64,000 nt of DNA from Torymus aiolomorphi (taxonomy: Eukaryota; Arthropoda; Insecta; Hymenoptera; Torymidae): the NCBI GenBank assembly GCA_036365515.1, contig CM070876.1, positions 102,114,310 to 102,178,309 on the forward strand, given 5' to 3'. This document shows, in pieces, positions 31,758-43,516 of the stretch. Position numbers and translations under genes: made by a program. Position 1 is the first letter of the stretch. Each line of letters begins with the position of its first letter. Under the pieces are notes generated by a model, which was not told the origin of the DNA, ran no database searches, and saw only the letters and a list, made by a program, of their open reading frames with translations.

Positions 31758-34185
31758 TAATTATTCACATTCAACAAACGTATCCACTACCTAATATTTA
31801 TTCAAAATAGTTGAAAATATAAATGAATCTGTTTTAGTACAAACTCTAATGATGTTGATCTTCGAAAAATACAGATTGCATTATATTGTCTTTATTAAAA
31901 TGCATTGAAGAATAAGCAAGCTCATTCTTACACTATGCAGCATAATGATTTGAGTATGTTTATGTGGTTTTTTTTTGGTTGTTGTATAATATGTCTTGTT
32001 TATTTCCTAATATATTAAAACTGATTTTTATAGGTTATAATGCGTTCCTATAATTTTGTGCTCTCACAGATTCCTTTCTCGATCAATATTAAATGTAATT
32101 AATTCATAATGGATTTGCAAATGTCTGCTTAATCTGACGGACACACTCACACTATAATGAATTTTAGGTTAAACAGAAGAAAATTATTTAAATGTACATG
32201 ATAAAATTTTAAATTTTAAAAGAAAATTGATGCTGCACCTAGATCTAAGAAGTCACCTGTAACATGTAACAGAGATATTAGCAATTTATTGTGATTCATA
32301 TTTACTTTGAAGTGGCATGGCATAAGATTTAAGGAAGCCACGTCTATAATGCATTATTGGCATTTCGTGAATAAGCTCACTTCATTTTACTGCAAATAGG
32401 TGTAATTGGCTGAAGAAATGGAATTAAACGATGCATTTTTCAGTTTTACCATACTAAAAAAAAATCAACATTTCAATAGTTAACATCATTGAAGTTTGTA
32501 TTGAATAATACAGATTAATTTATTTTCAATAACTTTTCGATTTAATAAAATTAGTTTTTGCTGCATTGGATGTTAACATCATAAAAAACTTTATTGCTGT
32601 ACATTATAAAAACATGAAATCCTCAGTGTACTAATATCATTTTTTTTTCTTCTCTTAGAATAAGTGCAGAGGAGCAAATGATGCCAGTGAATCAACGGTA
32701 ATTGACAGTAAGTACTGACAGCATACCAGCACTACATTTGAAAGTGCAAATTCTCTTTTTTCGAATAGGGTATACCTGCAGCTGTATCAGTGCTTCCTGA
32801 TTTTTTTGTAATGGGTAACCTAAGATGCTGATCTACTGCTGTAGATAGTTTGCTGTCTTTATATTAATAATAGCAGACTTTTGTATACATTACAGAGGAG
32901 GAAGTTCCCTTTGGAAAGTGATGTTATTGCTTAATTTACACAAGAAGGTGCCAACTTATGAGTTTTGAATTGGATACAGTTAATATCTGCAAGTGTAGTT
33001 GGCATTTGACTAGCAATTTGACTAACAATAACTGATAGCTTATTTTTTAATGTAAGTAATGAATTTGTAGCAGTGACAGTTTCAGAGTTAAAATTTTACA
33101 AAATGCTAATGCTTTTTCATACTAGTATCTGTGTCCCAGATATTTGACTGAGATGACAGTGTGAAAAAGCAGATTTTCTAACATTTTAAATCTGAAATTG
33201 TTGTTCATGCCCTTTTATTATTTTTATTTATGTTTCACGATTAACTTATCAGTCATTACTCATAATTTTGTTCACTACACTAGGAGTTACTATCAAGTTA
33301 ATTTGACCAAAATAACTTCTTCTTTTTTTATTTTTCAATACTTAGTCAATTATTTTTTAAACATAAATAAAAAAAAATAGCTAAATATAATTTTTGTCAT
33401 TACAATATAGTAAGGAGCGTATATAAAAATAGCAATTTTACATCTGTTTGTAAAAGTGGCTTAAATATGAAAGGCATTTGTACAAGTGTTGGGTTGACAT
33501 TATTAATGCTGATGTACTTATATTACTTTTTGGATTTTGTGAGTGATACCGGATCAAATGCAATATTATATAAATTAAGAGTACCAGCAACATTTTTGTC
33601 ATAGCAAAGGTGACAATTTTATTATTACAAATTATGAAAAAGAAAGTACAATTTTATACAATGTTTGTATGTAATTTACACTAGTGTGTAAAATTTTTAA
33701 TTTATACAAGCGTATGTAAAATTTTCAATTTACACAAATGTTTGTGTAAAATTTTCTCTAAAATTTTTACATAAAGTTTTTGTAATTCATTCATATAACT
33801 TTTGTATAAAATAGATAAATACACGCTTTTCATCCCATTTGTGTTTATACAAATTTTCAAAAATCCCTATTTTAATAGGGATAAAATTTTGAAGAATAAT
33901 GTAACAATTTAGTTATATGTCGTAATTACATTCACTAGCAAAACTGAAATCGTAATTGAAATAATACCAGCATCGATAACTTTGTAAAAATCCAACACTT
34001 GAGTTTAAGTTTTAAGTTTTACTTAAAAAATTTTATTTATTAATACCAAAAATCAGAGAAAAATTCAAAGGGATTCATTTATACGTCTACAGGGATTGTA
34101 GAGTGACAATTTGAAAACAGTAAATGTGGCAGATAGCTGACTAGTACTACTGCGACTTTTCAACTCAGAATATTGGCTGTACAAT
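31758..34185. other. long AT-rich stretch; tandem-like TACACAAA motifs at 33600-33850
   Basis: There is no gene. Between 33640 and 33850 the phrases gtgtaaaattttyaatttaya and tttacacaaatgtttgtgta recur three or four times in both orientations, a weak tandem or foldback structure. The remainder shows nothing recognisable. Confidence 0.4.
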
Positions 34186-34189
34186 GGGG

Positions 34190-35060
34190 AGGCGACAGCG
34201 ATGGTGCAGTTAAATGAAGTCCACGTTCCTGGGATCGACTCGAGTAAGTACTTCGATTTGGACAGAGATTTTATTCAATAGTATAGCTGAACCTAAGCTC
34301 GAAATTTCCATCTGTCTGCTCCCCTGTTCCTGGCAGTTCGGTACTGCTTTCCTCATCCCTAATACTCGTCACATTATTTATATATTTTGTTCTGCTTAAA
34401 GTGAAGAATTCCTGCAGATGACCCCACATTCATATGATTGTACTCTCCTCGAGGACGGCCGGCGAAGCTACAATTTTTCAAGAAGATCCAAGGGGAATAC
34501 GACTGGGAACCGACGGCGATGGTGCAGTTGGATTAAGTCCTTTGTCCCGCAACAGATTCGGGTAAGTACTACGCTGTGGATTGGGACTTTATGCTGTAGT
34601 ATAGCTGAACCGAGTCACCAAAATTCCGTCTGCCTGCTCCTCTATTCCTGGCAGTTCGATACTGCCCTCCCCATTCCTAATGCTTGACATGTTATTTATA
34701 TAATCTGTTCTGTCTAAAACGAAGAGCTCCCGCAGAAGGCAACACCTCTTCACATAATTGTACTCCTCCTGAGGGCGGCCCACGCAGCTACCACGTACTG
34801 CGAACGTCAACGACAGGGAAGTGATGGCGATCGGCTCGAGTGAGTATTTCGCTTTAAACCGAGATTTTATTCAATAGTATAGCTGAACATAATCTCCGAA
34901 TTTCCATATGTCTGCTCCCCTGTTCCTGGCAATTCAATACTGCTCTCCTCATCCCTAACGCTTGATACGTTATTTTTATGATTTCTTGTGTCTAGGGCGA
35001 AGAGTTCCTGCAGATGACAACACGCCTACAGATAATTGCATGACCCTTGATGGCAGCTGA
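34190..35060 (+). repeat. repeated exon/intron-like module, three tandem copies
   Basis: Three head-to-tail units of roughly 290-330 bp lie on the plus strand. Each has an exon-like part ending in gcgatggtgcagttraatga / atcgactcga, then donor GTAAGTACTTCG (34243), GTAAGTACTACG (34562) or GTGAGTATTTCG (34829). After that come attttattcaatagtatagc, a pyrimidine tract tttccatctgtctgctcccc and tgttcctggcagttcgatac. An AT-rich tatttatatattttgttc block then leads to an acceptor-like end before gaagagytcctgcagatgac. Copies differ by 10-20% by eye, yet the splice-like signals are kept. Confidence 0.8.
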
Positions 35061-35171
35061 AGGAGTAGAAGTAACCAGTTTCAACAGTGATTATGGTGCT
35101 ACTGTTGTTGGTATTGTATTTATATTAATTTCGCTCCGGTTAAACAAGTTGTACTTATTATTTTGGGTTGT

Positions 35172-36096
35172 ACTAATTCGTCGAGTGGGAGGAAGAAGAA
35201 GGTGCTATGTGAGCGGCGTGGTATAAAAAAAAGGTGGTATTTTAACGGAGTACTACGGAAGATGCTATTTGAAGCGCAATTTCTTTTTAGCAAAATTCAA
35301 GTTGGTAACTGTATCTACAGTTTATTTATATTTGTAAAGAAGGAATATTTATGACTAAAATTTTAGAATTCTGTCATATGTGGAACTGTCAGACCGTATG
35401 GAATGCGTAACTTAGATGTTCGGAGAGACCGACGACTAAGGCTAGGTGGCGTGTAACGTAGTTATTCGCGTCTAGGAACGTATACCGTGCGTGATTTAGA
35501 TGTCTAGGGTGGTCGATGGTGGACATCTCGGTCATGCTTTCCGGAGATATTTGCCTCCAGGTGGTGGAAGGCATCGAATTCGTCGTCTACATGTCCAAGG
35601 TGGCCGATGACGAAGTTTAGACGATGCTTTCTGCACGCTTTTGCCTCTAAGCGTTCCCACGCATCGAATGTTGGATCTAGGTTGGCAGGGTAACTAATGA
35701 TGTAGATTAGGCGGTGGGCTCCGCAGTTTTCAGCATCTTCTACGTTTTAAATACCGTTCCGATGCCCAATTGCAAGAAACTACAGAGCGCACCACCTAGA
35801 TTTCGCCATCGAGCACCCTAAATGCCTGAGCTACGCATTCGACAAATTCTGACACTTATACACATCATAGAATTCTATACCTTCCGTCATGAATGTTCCT
35901 TCTTTAGAAATTCAAAGAAATTTTTAAGATTTTGCAAATACAGTTACCAACATAAATTTTAACAAAAAAAAACTCAAATAAGACCTTCTGTAATGCTCCG
36001 CTAAAATAGCACCTTTAATAACGCGCTGCTCAAATAGCGCCTTATGTAGTGTTTCGCCCAAATAGCACCTTCTTCTTTCCACTCGACAAATTAATG
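35172..36096. mobile_element. foldback element, ~925 bp
   Basis: The left arm begins ctaattcgtcgagtgggagg and the right ends with its near inverse (cctttccactcgac-type). Further inward, gaaggtgctat / atagcaccttc, attttaacgga-type blocks, caagttggtaactgtat / atacagttaccaac, gaaggaatattt / aatgttccttct and tctgtcatat / ttctgacac also pair. The central 35400-35850 part is GC-richer and contains repeated gtctagg/ctaggtgg phrases. There is no coding capacity. Confidence 0.75.
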
Positions 36097-36235
36097 ATAG
36101 CCTGGGTTTATTAGTTCCTTAGTTTCCGTATAGAATATTTTGAATCCATGTATTTATGTAAAACGTAGATTTTGTAGCGAGGTTTGTTATCCCATTAGTC
36201 TATTTCTAGTACACCATAAGAATGACTTAGTTTGT

Positions 36236-36535
36236 TTTCATAATTTTGCATGATCTTATTTTATTTGCAGCAATTGAATCTGCAATTGAATCTAAATAAT
36301 AGAATTTTGCATGATTAAATTTAATACGACAGTAATTAATAATTTCTTTACTGATTTGTAATGAAATATTGTTTTTGTGATTTTGCATGTTATTAATACC
36401 GAAGCAATTGATAATTTCTTAAGCACCTTTAAACAAACAATAATTTCTTTATTACTTTACAATCGAAAATAGTTATTGTAATTTTGCATGATGTTATTTA
36501 ATTTGCAGCAATTAATTTCTTTAAGAGGGCAAGCC
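36236..36535. repeat. three diverged tandem units of ~115 bp
   Basis: The phrase ataattttgcatgat(g/c)tta, followed by gcaattaat and aatttcttta, recurs near 36240, 36385 and 36480. Units are imperfect. I see no known family. Confidence 0.5.
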
Positions 36536-36730
36536 TGGGTTAAAGCCTGAAAAAATAGATTTTAGTATTATTAGTCAGGTAATTATTTTTTTAAATCTAT
36601 ATAGAAAAACAACTTTATACCTCAAAAATATACATAAAAAACAACATTTTAGCACCTCCCTGGCTCCCATATTTTGATTTATAAGTCTGTAATAACCACT
36701 AGATTGAAGCATCAATTTTTCTATAACACC

Positions 36731-37048
36731 TCAGGGCACGTAGCGCTGGTCTGGAACAGTTTGATCAAATGAATTAGAGAGTGAGGAAAATCTTGTTTAT
36801 ATATATTTACACTAATTAAGCGGAGCAGATATTGAAAAAGTTGAATTCTTTCATTTAATATACATCTATGAATAATTTTTTAATAATTTTTCAAATTTTT
36901 TAGAGATTTCTTTACGTACAAATTAATTGGAGGTCTATTTCCATAATCCACTGCGCTTATTCAGTATAAATATGTATAAAGAAGACATTCCCCAAACTGT
37001 CATTCATTTGCTCAAAGCGTTCCAGAGCAGCGCTACGTGCCCTAACTG
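36731..37048. mobile_element. foldback element, ~320 bp
   Basis: The outer arms TCAGGGCACGTAGCGCTGG / GCGCTACGTGCCCTAACTGA pair, followed by tctggaac / gttccaga and gatcaaatga / tcatttgctc. The inner parts (attaagcggagcag against actgcgcttatt) pair less well. Confidence 0.8.
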
Positions 37049-37540
37049 AAAATTATTAAAAAATTAATTTTGAGATAATTGACATTAAAGTTTGCAAAAC
37101 AGTTTTGTTATACTTATCTCCTCTACTCTGTCTATTATTAGTTCTGACAGAATTTACATATTAGCACCAGCAATTGAGAAGTACTTGACATGATATAGTA
37201 GCCTTTTAAATTCAGTAGTGTTTCGTCAAATCATAACAATGTTTTCAGAGAAGTTACAGCTGAGAAATAAAAGAAAAAATAACACTATTAATAAATTTAA
37301 TATCTAGTCCTTATATAGTGCAAATATACATGAAATACTGATTTTTTTCATCTAATATAAGTGAAAAATTACTCCAGGAGTAATTAAAAATCTTGTGTTT
37401 TTCTTTACCCTCCACACTGGTAGTACGGCCATCAGTTTCGTTAAAACCATTAACTACACTATCTACAATCAGCTTCAATACAACTAAGTGATTGTAGCTC
37501 TTTATCTAATAGTATGGAATTGAAAGACTACTGAGAGTGA
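37049..37540. other. intergenic, no gene seen
   Basis: I see AT-rich DNA without recognisable genes or repeats. Confidence 0.3.
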
Positions 37541-37549
37541 AGTGTCTAA

Positions 37550-38490
37550 TGAATGTGCTGCCAGGAGAGGAGGACGGCCGACGACCTTCATTGAGATGGA
37601 GCTCGCGGAGGTTAACCTGCTCTACGGGCCATCAGCTCCAGTCCCGCGAGCCTGCTAGCTCTCTGCCACATAACCAAAACGGGTTCATTCACCTCGCTGT
37701 TGCCGCCGTCGACGTTGCAGCCGCTTCTTCCACCTTACTTCGGGCCTGCGCGTCAGGAGGCCCCAGCGGCATCGGCTCTCCAGCTACAGTTTCCCAAGGA
37801 GAACATCGAGAGAAATACGACGGGGAAGCGACGGCGATGGAGCAGTTGAATGAAGTCTTGAAGTCTACGTTCCTACGATCGACTTGGGTAAGTACTTCGC
37901 TTTGGACCGAGATTTTTTTGCAATAGTATACCGAAACCAAACTTCCAAATTTCCATCTGTCTACTTTTCTATTCCTGGCAGTTCGATACTGCTCTCCTCA
38001 TCCCTAATATTTGCCAAGTTATTTATATATTTTGTTCTGCTTGAAGTGAAGAGCACCTGCAGATGACCAGACATTCATAGGATTGTATTCTCCTCGAGGG
38101 CGGCCGGCGCAGCTACAGTTTTCCAAGGAGAACACCAAGAGAAATACGACGGGGAAGCGACGACGGTGGAGCAGTTGAATGAAGTCTACGTTCCTACGAT
38201 CGACTCGAAGCGTAAGTACTTCGCTTTGGACCGAGATTTTTTTGAATAGTATACTGAAACCAAACCTCAAAATTTCCATCTGTCTGCTTCCCTATTCCTG
38301 GCAGTTCGATACTGCTCTCCTCATCCCTAATATTTGCCAAGTTATTTATATATTTTGTTCTGCTTGAAGTGAAGAGCACCTGCAGACCACCCTTCGAGGG
38401 CAGCCGATGCAGCTACTACTTCCTTAGGGCATCACCAGGGCGAACACAACGGAGAGAGACGACGATAGTACCATAAAGTGTAACTGGCAC
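37550..38490 (+). repeat. repeated exon/intron-like module, two tandem copies with a GC-rich lead
   Basis: A GC-rich lead (37560-37800) runs into gagaaatacgacggggaagc, gacggcgatggagcagttga and atcgacttgg, then donor GTAAGTACTTCGCTTTGGAC (37888). The pyrimidine tract, tattcctggcagttcgatac and tatttatatattttgttctg blocks follow. The second copy has its donor at 38213 and repeats every block with few changes. The 38090-38210 exon-like part is nearly identical to 37790-37885. An open frame at 37537-37926 crosses the first donor and lacks any domain, so I do not call it a gene. Confidence 0.8.
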
Positions 38491-38957
38491 TTCTGCTACG
38501 GAGTCGAGTATGTATCTCCCCTAATGAAAAGGCTTACCTGATTATCACCTGATAATAAAAATCATGTGAAAATCATGCTCAAGCATCAGCTTATTATGAC
38601 CTGATTTTAACCTAAAAATTCAGGTTGATATTTAGATTTATTATTAATTATTATTTATTATTTATTATTATAAGCTTTTATTGTTAGCTTTATTATTAGA
38701 ATCTATGATTAACTAATATATGTTTGTAACAATGCATACGCTATAAAACAAAGTTTCTAATTATTCGTCATAATCAAGGAACATAAAATTTAATTTACAA
38801 AATTTTAAACTAAAAGTACTTATAATAACAATAATTAATAATAAATAAAAATATCAACATTGATATGGGTATTGAACAGTGGTTTGACAAAAGAGCAAAT
38901 CTTTATCGATACTAAAAAGGTTTGTCGAACGAACAGTAACTGGCCTACGGAATCGCA

Positions 38958-39311
38958 GTTAAAAATATTCTATTATAACCAATTAAAAACGATTTAAAGT
39001 ATAATCGGTTTTAATTCGATTTCTTAATACGCTATTAACCGAATTAAAACCAATTTAAACGATTAAGTCCAATTCAGACCGATATTAAAAAAGAGTTGGT
39101 TCTAATCGTATTTAACTGATCGCATTTTGCTTTTATTGTTCGTTTCGTTTAAGATTATGATTGATGAAATCCGATTAGAACGTATTTAAATTTATAATCG
39201 GTCTGAATCGGACTTAATAGTTTGAATTGGTTTTAATTCGGTAATACCGAATTAAGAAATCCAATTAAAACTGATTATACTTTGAATCGGTTTTAATAGT
39301 ATATTTTTAGC
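38958..39311. mobile_element. inner foldback element A, ~354 bp
   Basis: Arms of about 150 bp run inward from gttaaaaatattctattata and its inverse, and contain the repeated phrase aatcggttttaattcg in both orientations. The centre is near 39135 (tgcttttattgttcg). Confidence 0.85.
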
Positions 39312-39392
39312 AGGGATAGCACGCTCTCGGCGGCGAGCCGCTCGCTTTCCCCACTTTCATATAAGTCGTGCCTCGTGCAACCTATATATTTA

Positions 39393-40061
39393 AGGTGGTT
39401 CTATGGGTTATATAGTACTTCAATATAAAATATTGCACAATGAATTGTTCTCATACTGCAAAGTGAGAACCTATATAGTATCATAGACCGGTACTTTAAG
39501 CTACGGGAAAAAATTTTTTAACTAAATTTTAGTACTAACAAAGTAGAGATTGTCAATGTAAAAAAATGATGCAAGAAATCGTTTTAATCTTTTTAATTTT
39601 GGCTTCTAATTCAATTTTTAAAGGCTCATTTTCATCTTTGTTGGATTTCAGTAGGAGCTATCATGGATTAAATTAAAAAATGTTTAAAACCTTAAAAGTT
39701 GCAGCCAATTGTTTACGGTAAGTTTGGCTCGAATTCATTCCAGATTCGTACAAAAGTTGATAAACAATTGCCTGTAACTTTTAAGGTTTTAAACATTTTT
39801 TTAATTTGATCCACGATACCTCGTAGTGAAATCCAACAAAGATGAAAATGAGCCTTTAAAAATTGAATTAGAAGCCAAAATGAAAAAGATTAAAACGATT
39901 TGTTGCATACTTTGTTAGAACTAAAATTTGGTAAAAACTAATTTTTTCCGTAACTTCGATTACCGGTCTATGATACTATTTTGGTTCTCACTTTACTGTA
40001 TGAGAACAATTCATTGTAGAATATGTTATATTTCAGTACTATATAACCCATAGAACCACGT
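39393..40061. mobile_element. inner foldback element B, ~670 bp
   Basis: The arms start AGGTGGTTCTATGGGTTATA and end with the inverse. Very good pairing continues through ttgttctcatactgcaaag / ctttactgtatgagaacaa, agaccggta / taccggtct and a long A/T-rich inner arm (aaaatgagcctttaaaaatt in both orientations), centred near 39735. No coding capacity. Confidence 0.9.
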
Positions 40062-40534
40062 TGTCAATTCGAAGACATGACTTGTCTGAGAATTTGCAGA
40101 TCAGCAGTAATGCATATCAGCAGAAAATCACTTGATAATCGGATGACTGTCATTTGATTATCAGTTTATTACCAGTGGTTTCTCACCTGAAAATTCTTGT
40201 AATATTTTCATTTATTATTCATTTTCGTCATTTATAATTTTAGTTTTACATGTTTATATTTCATTGTATGTAAATTATAATGAATCATTCAAAACTTTAC
40301 CAGCATGTACATCAAAAACATTACTTCACCGTACATTCAAATAAGTGAAAAATAATATTAATTTATATTAATAAATAATAATAATAATAATAAATGAAAA
40401 TATCAACCTAATTTTTACGTGAAATGAGGTGACATTTTGACTTGATCATGAACTAATTTACTATGGTAACATTATGGTAATTAATTATAATTAATTATTA
40501 TGGTAATTATTAATTAGTTATAATTAATTATTAT

Positions 40535-40720
40535 TATCTGGACTGGGACTTTATTCTGTAGTATAGCCGACCCTAACCTCCAAATTTCCATCTGTTTGCC
40601 CCCTTGTTTCTAGAATATTGACACTGCTCTCTACATTACTACTACTTGATTCATTATTAATATAATTTGTTCTACCTAAGGTGAAGAGCTCCTGCAGACG
40701 ACAACATGCCTTCATGAGAT
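40535..40720 (+). repeat. repeated exon/intron-like module, last copy
   Basis: The donor half is partly lost (tatctggactgggactttat at 40535). The blocks attctgtagtatagccgacc, ctccaaatttccatctgttt, a pyrimidine tract, attaatataatttgttctac and the acceptor-like CTAAG followed by GTGAAGAGCTCCTGCAGACG are all present in order. A donor-like TGTAAGTAG follows near 40850. Confidence 0.7.
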
Positions 40721-40987
40721 CTTACCACCCGTAACCATTAACTTCAAGAAGATCGTGGGTAATTTGATATGAATTTGCAGTACAATGAGCAAGCATCGGC
40801 TACGCAGCGACGAGGTATCTAAATGTTCTCCAGGTAAAATGTAAGTAGCGATGTTCCTCTGGAGTTGCTCTGTCTACTGTCACGGGCTCAGGTGGACGGT
40901 AATCCGAGCTGACGCATCCGCTTGAAGCTTATCTTTATGAGCCTTGTCCTTATGACAAGGCTCTCGCGATGCTCTTGAGCAAGCATC

Positions 40988-41058
40988 GTAGCGTTAGCTC
41001 AGTGGTAGAGCGCGAGACTACAAATCTCGGGTCCGTGTTTTCAAATCCCGCTCGTCGC
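40988..41058 (+). tRNA. degenerate tRNA-like sequence, anticodon ACA
   Basis: A 71-base segment fits a tRNA outline. T8-A9 and a good D arm (GCTCAGTGGTAGAGC, the A box) come first. A perfect 5-bp anticodon stem CGAGA/TCTCG encloses the loop CTACAAA, so the anticodon would be ACA. The T loop is TTCAAAT (B box). The acceptor stem has mismatches and the T stem has two, including position 53-61, so it is probably a pseudo-tRNA or the head of a tRNA-derived SINE. ACA (Cys codon UGU) is not a usual eukaryotic anticodon. Confidence 0.4.
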
Positions 41059-41078
41059 ATATTTTTTAAGCGACTATC

Positions 41079-41666
41079 CTAAAGCTATGAACGTTTTTTA
41101 CAAAAATTCATTAACACATTCCAATCTGAAAACTGATATGACAGAAAAAAGGGCTCTTAACATAACGGAAAACATTTTTGTTAGAAAATTTCCAATTTTG
41201 CGAAAGTAAATATTGTCCATTAAAAAAAATTCAATAAGAAATACTAATCTTTTTGGTTTTTTCATTCAATTTTAATTCTCAAGGTCTCATTTTCTTCCTT
41301 ATTCAATTTCAGGGGGAGTCAACGATATCAATATTGGAAAATTTTCAAAGTTATATGCAATTGTTTGTAGATTTGTCACTGAATTTTATAAACAATTGCA
41401 TATAACTTTGCAGGTTTTGAAAATTTTCCAATTTTGATATCGTTGAACAAGGAATAAAATGAGACTGAGAATTAAAATTGAATGAAAAATAAATAAGATT
41501 AGTATTTCTTATTAAATTTTTTTTAATGGACAATATTTACTTTTGCAAAATTGGAAATTTTCTAACAAAAATGTTTTCCCTTATGTTAAGAGCCCTTTTT
41601 CTGTCATATCAGTTTTCAGATTGGAATGTGTAAATGAATTTTTGTAAAAAATGTTCATAGCTTTAG
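41079..41666. mobile_element. foldback element, ~588 bp
   Basis: Arms of about 285 bp are close inverse copies from CTAAAGCTATGAACG inward, through gggctcttaacataa, tttgttagaaaatttccaat and caattgcatataactttg. The dyad centre is near 41370. It begins 21 bp after the tRNA-like sequence. Confidence 0.9.
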
Positions 41667-42240
41667 ATCTACTAGACCGCTCGAGCCAACTTAATTCACT
41701 CTGTCGTCCTTTCGTACGTAACATATATAAGCTTATGAGTAAACTACGTTCTTTTATTCATTTGAACACGGTTTTGTGCAGTCGATTTTTGCACCGTGCA
41801 ATACCGCCCAAGCGATAGCGAGGGTTTATTTATTGCGCGCACATACACACACACGCACAATAAATGATTTGTACTTTTAGATTTTTATATTTTATAAGTA
41901 ACTTTCTTGTCTTTCTTCTTCGGGTTTGGTTAAGTGAGAAATCTTTTCAAAGAAGCAAAACATCTTTAGATACCAAAATAATCGGCAATATGACCGTAGT
42001 CGCATTGTTTGATTTGAGGTGGATTAAGTAATATATTTCGTAATACAATTGTAACTATACTTGTTTACAACGAAATCGTGTCATGAAATGTGAAATGTGT
42101 ACGTGTTAGCATACGGGTTCCTGTAAGAGGCACCATGCGTTCTGCACAGTATTAAAATAAAGTCAATACAAAATGAATCTTAAATTATAATATTTATCAA
42201 TAATAATTTTAATTATTAGAATGGCAAATCCCTCAAATAC
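41667..42240. other. intergenic, no gene seen
   Basis: I see a short cacacacgcacaca run near 41841-41858 and no gene. Confidence 0.3.
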
Positions 42241-42263
42241 GATGTGTGTGTATATACGAATTT

Positions 42264-43165
42264 TCTGTATTAAAAATCAATGGACATGTGAAAACTTCAA
42301 GTATTACTAATCACGTATTTTATACTATAAGTAAAAATCGTGATTATAAATAAATTCTTACTCGAACGTACTTACGTTAAAATTTACATGTCTAATTGAT
42401 TTACAATTTTATAAATAAATCAAATAAATTGATGATATTCTGGTATGAAAAGGCAAAATAATACGTCAAAATTGATAATTAGATGAATACTTTTAATGAT
42501 TATAACGGCAAGTCTATAAAATTACAAGTGTGAGTACGCCAATAAATTCTTTATATTTATTACATGCTGAAAGTATTAAGTATTATTAATCACGTATTTT
42601 TATACTTTTAAAAATTGTGATTACAAATAAATACTTACTTGAACGTACTGACGTGGAAATTAGCTGCCGTGTTATGTTTCTATGGCATAGTATTAATAGA
42701 TAATTTCTGTCTATAATATTCTGATATAACAAGGAAGGCGAAGTAATACGGTTACGCGTAAGACTGATAATGATAAGAATAATTGTAATTATGAGCACGG
42801 AAAATCTATAAATCTAAAAGTGTGTGCGAATAAATTCTTTGTCTTAAAAATGTATGGACATGTCAAAACTTCAAGTATTACTAATCACGTAATTTTATAC
42901 TATAAGTAATAAAAATCGTGATTATAAATAAATACTTATTTGAACGTTCTTACGTTCAAATTGACATGTCTCGTTGATACATAATTTTATAAATCAATAA
43001 TATAAAGCGATATTTTGGAATATAAAATATATAAAAAGGAAAAGTAATACATCAAGTGTGATAATTTGACGAATAGTTTTAATGTTTAGAACGGCAACTC
43101 GCTAAAATTACAACTATAAGTACGCCAACAAATTCGTTATATTTATTACATCCCAAAAGTTCAAA
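42264..43165. repeat. three diverged tandem units of ~300 bp
   Basis: Units begin near 42264, 42565 and 42848. Each has the order acttcaagtattactaatca, tttatactataagta, aaatcgtgattataaataaa, tacttacttgaacgtac and a atttataaat block, ending with acggcaa or gcacgg and ctataaaattacaa. Divergence is about 15-25% by eye. There is no coding capacity. Confidence 0.75.
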
Positions 43166-43420
43166 TTAGTTGTCATATTTATGCAGAACTAGATCAAATC
43201 ACATAGAAGTTATAATAATTGAAATGTAATAAGATATTAAATGTAATAGTGATGTTAAAAAACAATCAGAAAATCTAATGAAATATTCATACCTGAATAA
43301 ACAAATTAAATAAAATACAATAAAACTAAAAATAAAATATTTCGAAAAAGATACACAAAAATTAACATTACATATTAGAATAACTAAACGGTTTATTTTG
43401 TATTTGTGTTTTTTGCTTAA

Positions 43421-43429
43421 TGTGCGTGC

Positions 43430-43475
<46 letters not shown>
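43421..43475. repeat. (GC)n-(GT)n compound microsatellite
   Basis: TGCG tetramers, CG dinucleotides (a potential Z-DNA segment) and then GT dinucleotides lie in succession. Confidence 0.95.
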
Positions 43476-43477
<2 letters not shown>

Positions 43478-43516
43478 TGTATAGGCGAATCTTTGTAGAC
43501 ACGATACCGTCGGGTG

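Larger units (their letters stand above)
38574..40450. mobile_element. outer foldback element, split by two inner foldbacks
   Basis: The left end CATGCTCAAGCATCAG...AGGTTGATATTTAGATTTA (38574-38640) pairs with the inverse of 40396-40450 (AAATGAAAATATCAACCTAA ... GATCATG). The next inward blocks, runs of attattta/taaataat, also pair. Two unrelated palindromes (38958-39311 and 39393-40061) lie between these arms, so the outer element appears to have received insertions. Confidence 0.6.

Noticed and set aside
37537..37926. 129-codon frame
   Set aside because: It passes over a consensus splice donor that is conserved in the repeated module, so coding is unlikely.
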